Below are positions 48,194-58,905 of a stretch of 64,000 bases of DNA, one piece after another. The stretch spans positions 184,239,770 through 184,303,769 of the forward strand of contig NC_081406.1 of NCBI RefSeq assembly GCF_030272615.1. Direction: 5' to 3'. Origin of the DNA: Cryptomeria japonica (Eukaryota; Streptophyta; Pinopsida; Cupressales; Cupressaceae). Position 1 is the stretch's first letter. The number at the start of each line of letters is the position of its first letter. The notes below the pieces were generated by a model that was given only the letters and a program-made list of their open reading frames with translations, did not search any database and had not been told where the DNA came from. The translations under genes and the position numbers were made by a program.

Positions 48194-49335
48194 TGAGAAT
48201 ATGCCTAGGGTAAAATCACCTAATCGGTCATGTTAGCACATATGGTTCGTGCCCACAACAAGCATACTGAGAATTAGGCTCTGTTGCAAGTTTTCATTGA
48301 ATGACAATTTTTGCATCAATAGAAAAATTGTCATCCTAGGAAAACTACTCTGAATCTTGAAAATATGAGATATGATATTGTAGAGGGGCCTCATGTGACC
48401 CTATAGGTTCAAAGGGACAATTCACAAGTGTCATGAATTCTGAGAAATATCCTGTCAAAGTTTGACAATTTTTTGCACTTAGGGCACTTAAGGGACAACA
48501 CTGCTAGGGTATGGCATTGAGCGTTAGGCTGAGTTGGGAGGCAAAACATGAGTATGCCTAGGGTAAAAATACCAAACATGTTGGTATCGATGGTTTGTGC
48601 CCATGATGAACATAATGAGAATTAGGCTTTGTTGCAAGTTTTCATTGAATGCCTTTAGCGATTTTTGTGTCAACAAAAAAATAGATGCCCTAGGAAATCT
48701 GCTCCAAATATTGTAAAGTGAGATAGATTATTATAGAGGGGACTCATGTGACCCTATAGCTTCAGATGAATCATTCACAAGTGCCATGAATTTAGAGAAA
48801 CAACCTATCAAAGTTTGACAAATTTTTGCACTTAGGGCACTTAAGGGACAACATTGGTAGGGTATGGAACTGAGTGTTTGACCAAGTTGGGAGGAAAAAC
48901 AAGAGTATGCCTAGGGTAAATGCACTTAACTAGACATGTTGGCACTGATGGTTCACGCCCATGATGAACATAATGAGAATTAGGCTCTTTCAAAACTTTT
49001 CATTAAATGCCTTTAACGATTTTTGCATTAGCAAAGAAAATCTTGCCCTAGGAAAACCATTCCAAATTTAAAATCTAAGATAGGTTAATGTAGAGGGGCT
49101 TCACATGAATTTGTAGGTTCAAATGGATCATTCAAAAGTTGCATGGATTTCGATAAACAACTTATCAAATTTTGACAATTTTTTGCACTTAGGGCACTTA
49201 AGGGGCAACACTGCTAGGCTATGGCATTGAGAATTAGGTCGAGTTGGGAGGAAAAATAGGGGTATCCATAGGGTAAAACCAACCAACCGAACATGTTGGT
49301 TCTGATAGCTTGCATCCACGATGACTTTTGAAATT
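48194..49335. repeat. ~355 bp satellite, right part
   Basis: ACTTAAGGG words at 48486, 48839 and 49196 (spacings 353 and 357) mark the monomers. Each contains TGCCTAGGGTAAA, GAGAATTAGGCT, GCCCTAGGAAA, TAGAGGGG and CAAAGTTTGACAA. The array ends near 49335 with a monomer diverging into other sequence. The distance 43911 to 48486 minus element E and one duplication is again about 355. Confidence 0.85.
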
Positions 49336-49893
49336 TCACAATTACTTATCCTCTGTCATTACTAAGCGTAATTAAACATACTTTTTACATCCACATAAAC
49401 AATGAAATTTTTTGGCTCAAATATGTCAAAGTGCATAGGAGTAATAACATGAAATCAAATCCAATTTTGTTTACTTATCATTTGTCATTATTAAGCATCC
49501 ATGTTATGATTAATAAAAATACCAATATGGTCATTAAATTTGGTGAAGTTTCCCAAGGCAACCAAATTGAACACTTTTTTTTAGATGGAATAAATTATAT
49601 CAAACCTTAAGATTATAAAGTATAGCATGCTGTTGTTCATTATTTAACCATTTTTCATTATTATATTCAAAAGTAAAGTTTCAAAGAATGAAAACATGCA
49701 CATGAGGAACAAATTATATTGAATCTAAACTTCTATATATCAAATTGTCAAATAATTACAAGTGTATTTCCATTTAAAAAATGACATAAACACCAACTCA
49801 AACAAAATGTATGTCCATATACATGTATATGTCTATATAAAAATATACATGCCAAATAGCCATGTATTTATCCCAAAATGTCTTTATCACATC
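49336..49893. other. AT-rich non-coding stretch
   Basis: No frame, repeat or motif that I can support. On the minus strand it would be the region downstream of the exon-like blocks. Confidence 0.45.
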
Positions 49894-50702
49894 CTAATGT
49901 GCTGATGGATCATCAAAATTGATCCTCTTTGAAGCACTATTTGGCTTTGAAGGATCCTGTACAAGAACAATTCAAACCACAATTGAGATTAGTTATATTA
50001 TATAATTTACATTCAAAAAATTAACATAAAAATCAAGATACATTGAACTATAATCGAACTCTAAAATTTAATTCATAATTACATTAAGTCTATGTCTTCT
50101 CTTAGGACGGTTGGGAGTCCTATAATATGCCTGTGGTAGAGAAGGGAGGTTACTGACATTTTCTCAAACAACCTATATATGTTCACAAACATAAAATTGA
50201 TAGAAGTTAATTGTCAATGATTGGAACATATTTACTAAACACAAAATAAAATAAACACATACTTGAGACATCTCTTTTTTTGCTTCAGATATTGCGGAAG
50301 AATTCAACAAGGATGTGAAACCACGAATTCCCTATACATAAAAATGACAAGTATGTGAAACTATCAATCTATGTAGATATTTATAATCATTATAAGTTCT
50401 ATAAACTCTTAATTTAATCAAATTTTATGTTCAATTACCTTTCCCTTGTCTGTCATTGCACTTCTAGAGTCTGGATTGTGTTGCACCTCACTCGCACTAG
50501 GTGTGTCCTACAAGAGTAAAACAAGATAAACATGTAAGTTAATATATAATTTAATTAATGAAAATTTAAATGACAAGCATGTATACAATAAAAATGGTAA
50601 ATGACTAAGTGCAAAAATATATACCATGTAGCTGTAAAGGCCAAATGAAATGGCTGAAAGGGTGACATCCTGGACTTGTGATATCTTCTCCTTAGACATT
50701 AA
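49894..50702 (-). CDS. Five exon-like blocks of an unidentified spliced gene
   Basis: Reading the minus strand, blocks at 50702-50625, 50507-50439, 50331-50263, 50130-50083 and 49956-49894 are each a multiple of three (78, 69, 69, 48 and 63 bases). Each block, including the first, is preceded by AG, and the first four are followed by GT. The acceptor before the fourth block has a strong pyrimidine tract. Joined, they stay open in one phase and end at TAG 49896-49894. Segments include SKEKISQVQDVTLSA, GIRGFTSLLNSSAI, YRTPNRPKRRHRLN and SASKRINFDDPSAH. The product is hydrophilic with a basic patch and looks like a protein C-terminus, but I do not recognise it. It could be a host gene end or a transposon gene with introns. 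Confidence 0.42.
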
Positions 50703-51578
50703 CTATTAAATAGATCATTTATATAAACATTAATAATTAACACAATCTCTTATATGGGTAAAATCACAAAATTGTGTCATGTTTTAGGATAACTTATCAG
50801 CACAAGTGAATTTACGTAATTCTAACTAAAAATTAATAGTAGTCAAACACATGGTCTATAGAGATTCATTATAGCTATCTTATATATGGGCCACAAATTT
50901 TCCAATTGGAATTGTTTATTAAATATATATTTAATACCACTTTGGGTCTAATTTAAAAAAAAATTATTTGTTTGAAAAAATCAATGTTTCAACAATTCCC
51001 ACTCATATAAATATTTTTTTTTGAAATGTAAAAATACCCTTTTATAGATCTATGAGTGAATTTTCAAAATTATATATCTTTTAATATTTTAATTAGCTTT
51101 TATATTTTATATTTTATTTTTATAGAAAGTAGGTCATCGACACTAAAATATGAGGTTGATTATCTTGTAAAGGAAAAATACTAAAATTTATGCAAAATTT
51201 TAAAAAAAATAAATGGACTAGAGAAAAGAGTCTATGTGAAGATGATATAATTATTTTTTAATTTGAATTAATAATTAAGAAAAAAAGTGACGCTAAATGG
51301 AAAGAGTTATATTTCAGTACATGCAAATTTTTAAATTTATTGAAAAATATATATACATAAAAAATAGTTAAAAATATATTTTTGCACTAAAGTTTCAAGT
51401 TATCAATACACACAAAAAAATTGAAGAAAAAGTGTAAAATTTACTATATAAAGTGTGGCACCTCGTGTAACTTCAATTTCAACATTTTATTAGTAACTAA
51501 ATTATAGTGTTTACTTTATAAGAAAGTATATTCAAATAATTTTTAAATTTTTTTAAAAAAATTACAAACATAAAATAC

Positions 51579-51579
<1 letters not shown>
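50703..51579. other. AT-rich non-coding stretch
   Basis: No supported gene. If the exon model to the left is right, this would be intron on the minus strand. Confidence 0.4.

Positions 51580-51647
<68 letters not shown>
51580..51647. repeat. (AT)n microsatellite
   Basis: An uninterrupted AT dinucleotide run of about 68 bases. Confidence 0.95.
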
Positions 51648-51649
<2 letters not shown>

Positions 51650-51823
51650 AGTTTACATCATTTCAAAATTCAAAACATATATTTCACTTTCTATTGATTC
51701 AATTTAAAAAGTTGAATCAACATTGGCCATTTGCTTTATAAAAGTGTGACACAGCTTTGTGCTTTTACCCATAAATATTCATTGAAAATAAAATGCACTA
51801 TGAAATTACAAGTTAATTCTTAC

Positions 51824-51972
51824 CCCTAGATCGTCAGTTTATGGAAAGTTTTGGTTTTTAAAATCTATGGGCTATCTAGTGTGGGGATTAACAAATAGGG
51901 AAGCTATTTCAGCTTTTGATATTTCAAGGTTCCTCGCCTCGTCATTGGAAAACCCATTCACATATTGTTTTG
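51824..51972 (-). pseudogene. Possible upstream exon of the same spliced gene, next to LINE-2
   Basis: Minus-strand text YVNGFSNDEARNLEISKAEI...SLFVNPHTR has coding-like composition. It is followed by two in-frame stops (TAG, TAA, each one C-to-T step from Gln) and a GTAAG donor at 51823, again in phase 0 with the block at 50702. Its left edge in gene sense touches the 3' end of LINE-2, so the LINE may have disrupted it. Weak evidence. Confidence 0.25.
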
Positions 51973-52198
51973 AATTACAGAAAAAATAGGTTTTGAAGGA
52001 ACCTCAAAACCCTTTGCAAAATGATTCTAAGAGGAATAGAATAAGAGATTAACATCCAAAACAAAATGGGCTGCATGGAAAAGCATTAGAAACAACAACC
52101 AAAGAGAGAACAAAAGCCCATCCGGGCACAAAAAGACAACAAGGATACTAAACCTAGACACAAACAAAACCAACAACTAGAAAAAAACATAGACCCAG

Positions 52199-53800
52199 TT
52201 ACATAAGGCTTTTGAGGGTCTCAACGACCTCAGTCTCAAGGACATTCATTATATTAGCAACAATCTTCATAGCTTTGTAATCCATATTTTGAATAGTCAC
52301 CTTTTTCTTCATATTCCCATGGGTCCTTTTGCAGGGTCCTTCTCCACCCTGAGATGCCTCAACATTATCCCCAATAATGACAACAACCCTATCCTATTGC
52401 TTCAGACTATTCACCATAGTGTTCATAACAAGCAAGGTTTGTTTGACAATCTTGTGACTGCTTGCCATTATAGTTTTGAGGGTGTCCTGGATCTTGCTAT
52501 AGCCTTCCTCAACATGGGTAATGCGATCCTCCAACCTTTTCTTCAACTGATCAACCCCTTCTATCATCTTCTTGATGCAATCCATAACTAACTTCTTCTC
52601 ATCCTTTGTCCAATTCCCCACATTGTTTTGATTACTTTGATTAAAACCAATAGGGATCGCTTCCATTTTTCTTCCCATGGCTCTTTGGTTGATCATTATC
52701 TCATTTAGTTCATGGAACAACCATTTGAACATGCTAAAAGTGTCAATAGCATGTTCACAAGCCATGCCCAACACATTATCAAAATCCTCCCTTATTGTTA
52801 AGCTCGACACTCTTGAGATGAATCTCTCCAATTCTAACCGCACCCACATTACCAACCTCCTTATTGGATGAAGGAGAGGTCATGACATTGTGGCACTCAA
52901 GGTCCTTACCATCTTTTGTCTTCTCACTAGAAGAGGGGGAGCCATTATCAGTAGAAGTAGAGGAGGAGGACATAACAATATTCTTTTTCCCTTTTATACC
53001 CTTCCTCATCTTAGGTTTTGAATTTGAGGGTTTTTCTATTTTAGCTTTTTCACCGGCGGGGGGGGCGGGGGGAGGGGGGGCAATCCCTTTAGACCCAGAC
53101 CCAGAAGTTCATTGTCGACTCACTTACACTAATATCTTCACTCAGAAGCAATGTGGATATAAAAATTAGGTGGAGGAAGATTATGAAAATGGGCATCAAT
53201 AAGGACCAACAGGCCTTTGTGCAAGATAGGAAACTTGGAAGGGTTTTTGTGGTGGTCACTAAAATTAACCCTAAGAGTAGACATAAGATAGAAAGAGAAA
53301 GACATCTTCACACCATGGTGGAAATGATTCAATATGAGAAAGTGATGACCATACACCCTAGTATAATGAGCATCCAAAGTAAGGTAATTCATGATTACCT
53401 TAAGGAGCCTCTGCCAGAAAGACTTAATGACCACAATGTCATAGTAACTTGTCGTCTTTTTAATAATTTTGGCCTACTCCACCTCCTTCTTGGGTAAATT
53501 CTGCACAACTTTCTTAGTATACACTTTGTCTCTATAATACTTCATACCCTCCATGGATAAACTTGTGACCTGTGCTATAAGCGCTTCATCAACCAGGACC
53601 TTCCGACCATGAAGAACAATCATTCCATCATTCCAGCTCTGAGCAAAATAGTTCATGACATCCTAATTACACCCTTGTAGCCTCTCAATGTAGGGAGTAA
53701 ACCCCCCTTTCTCCAAATCCTCCATAGCTTCTTTTCATTCTTTAACTTCACACAACTAGGCAGCTCTATTATTTTTCTCACACACCCATTCGAACTTTCT
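52199..53800 (-). pseudogene. LINE-2 ORF3: counterpart of the extra frame in LINE-1
   Basis: The minus strand reads KLWRIWRKGGFTPYIERL, NYFAQSWNDG, VTSLSMEGMKYYRDKVY, FWQRLLKVIMNYLTLDA and LNHFHHGVKMSFSFYL. These align residue for residue with LINE-1 ORF3. A Pro-rich linker (PPPPAPPAGEKAKIEKP), encoded by a C-run on the minus strand at 53055-53081, replaces part of the acidic linker and is where the frame slips. The C-terminus is coiled-coil-like (DQLKKRLEDRITHVEEGY) and ends in a VVVIIGDN segment parallel to LINE-1's VIIEDAP; stop at 52201-52199. Several stops and two frameshifts make it non-functional. Confidence 0.68.
53055..53081 (+). repeat. G-run within LINE-2 ORF3
   Basis: Runs of 8, 6 and 7 G separated by single C or A bases. 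On the minus strand it encodes the proline linker of ORF3. Such a tract can slip in replication and could form a quadruplex. Confidence 0.7.
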
Positions 53801-53940
53801 CTTTGTAAAAATCACTGCAAAGAATTTTCAGAGTGAAAGTTAGACTCCAGAAAATGATTAACATCACCCACAAACCACATGAAATAAGTTCGCATGGATT
53901 CTTATGTCCTCTTTGGCCACCTGTCTCAATTAAGAAAGTA

Positions 53941-56900
53941 TCAATAACTATAGAAACACTTGAAGTCATTATGGCACAAGTTATCATTAAATTTACTCCC
54001 CTGACTTCGCTCATGGAACAAATTCATAGAAAATTCCAATTCCATGTTGTCACCTCGGATCCAACTAAGTTGATCCTTACACGTCACTCCTATATTGGCA
54101 AGGAAGTCAGCTGCCACATTGGCTTGTCTATGTACATGAACAATAATGCATCTATCAAGGATTTTTATAATATCTTTTACCTTCTTCATCCATATATCAA
54201 CATTCCAAGCCAGTGTAGATTTGTCCTTTAGGTAGTTGATAATATTCTTTGAGTCCCCCTTGACCCAAACAAGCTTAAAGTTGTACTTTTTAACAAGTTT
54301 CAAGATGTGATAGGCTCCTATAGCTTCATTGACATTATTAGTCTGTTTTCCTAGAGGGAGAGGAATAGCATAAATGAAGTTGCCATAGTGATCCTGTAGC
54401 ACCCCCCACAACCAACTTGACCAAGGTTCCCTCTAGCCGTACCATCAAAATTGATTTTCACCCAACCTTGGGGTGGAAATTTCCATCTAATTTTGTCCCT
54501 AGGATCGACCTTAGGTTTGACCATTTGAAGAATATGACCAAAATCCCATTCCTTGACAACATTGGCTTCATACTCCTTAAGGATGCTACTTTAAAAACGA
54601 ACATTGGAGGTAACAATCGAGAGATTATCAGAGATGTCTCTAGAGATTTTCTTGAAAACAATATTGGGAGGGAGAAGGATATTCCCAAAGATATGATTAT
54701 TACAATCTTTCCATAAACCCCATGCCATGTGAGGAAACACAAAGGACCATAGCTTCTTCAAGAGAATATTTCTTGAGGGTGGGTTCCATTAGTGAGCAAA
54801 CTCCTTTATGACCCCCAGGAGAGTCCAGCAAAGACCCCATTTTTGAAGCACTAGTCCCCAAAACTCAGAAGTGTAAGAGCAGTGTAAAAACATATGATCA
54901 ACAGATTCATCATCCCTCATGCACAAGTAGCATCTATTTGTGATAGAAAAGCCTCTCTTAGCAAGATTGTCCATTGTTAAGATTTTATTAAGAAAGAGGA
55001 GCCAAAAAAAACTATTGACCTTAGGGGAGAGGTTCTTGATCCACACCTTGTAACACCAAGAGACATGGGGTTCCTTACAACAATCACCAAAAGCAACATA
55101 AAAATTCCCATTAGGAGTGAATTTCCAAATAAGCTCATCTTCCACAACAACCTCTAGACCAAAAGAGTTTAGGGAAAGCTGCAAATGAGTTAAATAAGGA
55201 TTAACAACATAAAGATTCACCCACTTACCCTGCTTCCAATAGTTAGCCACCATTAAGACAAAAGATGCCACACAAATATCCCAATGTTGGATTAGAAGCA
55301 AGAGAGTGATTCTCGATCCAACAATCATCCCAAAACCAGATACTTCTGCCTTTCCCTAGCTTCCAATAGGCTCCCCAACTAGCCACTTCCATAGCCTTGA
55401 GAACACTATTCCAAAGATGAGACCCATCAGGGATATGAGAAGATATCAAAAAATCCTACAAAGAATGAACATTAGAAAGGTATTTATTGTGCCATAAGGT
55501 GTTCCATTCCCTTCTACATTCATAAGATCTCTAGACCTGTTTAGCCAAAAGAGCATTGTTAAAAGTTTTAATGTTTCTAATTACTAATCCACCATATCTC
55601 CTTGACTTACAAACATTCTCCCAGGCAACCAGAGGGATTCTTTTCTTTTCCTCAACCCTAGACCAAAGGAATCTTTTTCAAAGTTTTTCAATAATTTTAG
55701 CAAATTTAGAAGGAATATTGAATAAATTGAGGGCATACACTAGGAGGTTCTAAAGAGTATCTTTCAACAACTGAATTTTACTAGCCTGACTCAAAAGGGT
55801 GCCTTTCCACCCAACCAATTTCCTATTAAATCGATCAATTAAAGAGAGCCAAAATGAATCAGAAGGTTTAGATCCCAAAGGGAGACCCCGGTAATTTGAG
55901 GGAAGCTTACCTATGATACAACCAAGAATGTTAGCAATATTCATTTGACGCTTCTTAAAATTATTAATGAGGTAGATAAAACTCTTGGTTCTATTAACCA
56001 TCTGTCCTGAAGCCTTTTCATAAAGGCAGATAATCGATCTAATGACTCTGGCTTCCCCAACAAAGGAGATTCCCATTAAAATAGTATCATCAACAAATTG
56101 TTAATGAGAGAAGATCAAATTGGCTGAGGACAACATGAGGCCCTTTAGAGATCCTTCCACCACCTTTTTATGAATGAATCTTCCCAAACTTTCAGCCATT
56201 ATAGTGAATAAAATTGGTGATATAGGATCACCTTGCCTTAGTCCCCTCGAAGTTCTAAAGAAATGAGAGGGTGATCCATTGACAATAACTATAGTTGAAG
56301 TAGTGGATACAAGCTGCCAAATCAGACTGCTGACCTTACTAGAGAAACCAAAAGTTTGAAGAACTTTTAAGAAAAAACACCAATCCACCCTATCATAAGC
56401 CTTAGAAATGTCCAATTTCAGTAGAAAGCCTTGAGACTTCACCTCCAAAAGTGAATGGATGTTTTCATGAACAGTGATGATAGAGTCAAGAATCTATCTC
56501 CCTAGCACAAAACCATTTTGTTGAGGTGAAATCAAAAGGAATAATCTTTAGTAGCCTCAAAGTAAGAACCTTGGAAATAATTTTGTAGAAAGAATTACAC
56601 AAGATGATAGGCCTAAAAGTATCTAGAGAATCAACCCCCTGCTTCTCATGGATAAGGAAAATAAAGGTTGCATTCAGTTCCTTCAGCAAGGATCTAGCTC
56701 CAAAAATCTCTTTCACAACATTGGACACATCTTTCTCCACAACTTCCCAAAAGTGCTAAAAGAAGAACATAGGAAAGCTGTCATGGCTAGGAGCTTTACT
56801 ACCATCAAAAGAAAAGACAATGCTTCTAATTTACTCCTTTGAAGGGATAGAAGCCAAATTATGATTTTGGTCATCAGATAGAACTTTAGGTATGATTTCA

Positions 56901-58165
56901 ACCAACATATCTTGAGCCTTTGGGTCTAATAAAGTATCTTTCTTCAGAAGATCAGCAAAGAACTCAACTGCAGCTCCACTTATTTCATCCTCATTATCTA
57001 TTCTTCTGCCATTCTTCACAAGGTGGCCAATTCTATTTGCAACCCTGTGTTTAAGGGTAGTGATGTGAAAGAGTCTAGTGTTTTTATCACCATCCTTAAG
57101 CCATAAGTATCTAGATCTCTTCCTCCAAAAGGTCTCTTGTCGGGCTATAATTTTATGGTATTTAGAAAGAACCTCACTTCCCTTAGAAAAATTATCATTC
57201 ACATAACCTTCTTTTTGGACTTTATCCTGGATCAGGCTCAACTCCTCCTGAAGAGAAGATTTATGAACGAAGATGTCCCCAAAGACTTCTCTATTCCACT
57301 TTTTAACCTTCTCCTTAACATGCCTTTAATTTTTAGCTACATGGAACATAGCAGAGCCATCCAATTGAACATTCCACAAATCTTTCCCGCTATTAAAAAG
57401 GTTTGGGTGGGAAAGACACATTTTCTCAAATATAAAAGGAAACCTCCTTCACAGGCCATTCTTAGGCTCAACCATCAAACATATTGGAAAGTGGTATGAT
57501 CTAATTCTAACCATGGAATTCAGAGAACAAACATAATACTGGATCCACCCAACTGAAATCAAGGCTCAATCAAGTCTAACTTGAATCAACTCAACTCCAA
57601 CACGATGATTGGACCAAGTGAAGAAAAATCTAGATAAGTCCAAATCAATGAGACCCTGGCCATTGATAAAGTCAGCTAATTTGTGTTTGCTATCATTCTA
57701 TATCTGGGATCCCCCAAATTTCTTAGATTCCATAAGAGGGGTATTAAAATCCCCCATAACAAATCAAGGAATGTTGGGATAATGGCTCCAAAAGGAAGAA
57801 AGATTTATCCAAAATTTCCTCCTACAAACTTTATTATTGGGAGCATACACATTGGATAGGACCCATGAGAACCTATCCCTTGAATGTTTAAAAAAAGTAG
57901 CCACATGGTTACCATCATGATAGATAGGAGTGCCTTGAATGAATCGAGTATCCCAAAGAGTAACAACCACCCCAGAGGCCCCATCAGAGTTTCTTCCTTG
58001 AGAATCACAAAATTTAGAAAACTTAATTTTCTCCACTTTTTCTTTCGACATTTTAGTTTATTGAATAAGTAAAATGTTCGGTCTATGATCCCTAGCAATA
58101 TTATAGATTATGTCCTATTTATGACTATTGTTAAGACCTCTGATATTCCAGGAAAAGATCTTCAT
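53941..58165 (-). pseudogene. LINE-2 ORF2: endonuclease, reverse transcriptase, RNase H (broken)
   Basis: The start ATG is 58165 with a MKIFSWNIRGLN opening, then MSKEKVEKIKFS and LSNVYAPNNK for the endonuclease. RT follows with RPIILCNSFYKIISKVL (about 56620), KLDISKAYDRVDW, SRGLRQGDPISPI and QFVDDTI at about 56100-56082. A zinc finger (RCYLCMRDDESVDHMFLHC) lies near 54940-54880, and RNase H pieces follow (KINFDGTARGN, NEAIGAYHI, VKGDSKN, VAADFLANIG). The order matches LINE-1 ORF2. Frameshifts and stops occur in every third, more than in LINE-1. Confidence 0.85.
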
Positions 58166-58242
58166 TTCTTACTAGGAGAATTAAAAAAACTTTCATGGAT
58201 CATCCCATTCTCTATGTTCTGCATGCACTCCTGCTCTCTTTG

Positions 58243-58905
58243 CTACCTATTAGATTTTTTCCCTGCGCTTCGAGGTGGCCCGCAATCCGCTTTCACTCTG
58301 TTGTGAGTAGTAACTCCAAGTTTCAGGCATGACTTCTTTTTCTTCAATACTACCTTAGTATAACTCATTTCTTCATCAAATTCAATTCCATTCAAACCTT
58401 TTGAATCATCAGCCTTTAGGGACTGCAAGGTGTCCAGAATAACAACATTCTGGTCCAAGTCAGGGATGACACATATAAAGTGTTGTAAAGAAGAGTCATC
58501 CTCAAGGATCTTCTTCAAATCACTAAACCCAAGATTATCGAATAATTACCCAAGAACTAGAGAATATTGGTGCTCTTTGAAGGTGCATTCTTCCATATCC
58601 TTGAATCTATGGTTGTTTGGGGGTGAAAGTTCTCCATCCTCTAGTTCATCTACCAATTCCTTTTCTCCTTCATTTACAGCCACCACATTCCCCTTAGCTA
58701 TCTCTTCTTTATCCTAAACAGGGGCCTCCTTAGGAATAATCTACCAATCCATATCCTTAACCTCAACATTTTGATCTTCATGGATTCTCTTTTTATTACC
58801 TTCCTCCCGATCCATTTCTTTCACTTTACTATTCTGGCTTGGTTGAACATTATTTTCCTTATTGATTTCTTGGCTCCCATCAGGCCCTTTTGTTAGTGTT
58901 ATCAG
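58243..58905 (-). pseudogene. LINE-2 ORF1, C-terminal part only
   Basis: The charged tail of ORF1 is readable (NKENNVQPSQNSKVKEMD near 58850; THNRVKADCGPPRSAGKK near 58300-58250). The latter matches LINE-1's TRTRSKADFGASRSPP. The RNA-binding domain and CCHC knuckle are absent because the copy is truncated upstream. Confidence 0.6.

Larger units (their letters stand above)
51973..58905 (-). mobile_element. LINE-2: L1-type LINE related to LINE-1, 5'-truncated
   Basis: Minus-strand order: a partial ORF1 tail (58905-58243), ORF2 with endonuclease, RT, zinc finger and RNase H (58165-53941), ORF3 (about 53800-52199) and a 3' end containing CCTTCAAAACCTATTTTTTC (about 52000-51980). The DUF4283 and knuckle part of ORF1 is missing and unrelated sequence begins near 58905, so the copy is 5'-truncated. 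No clear target duplication was found. Confidence 0.8.
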
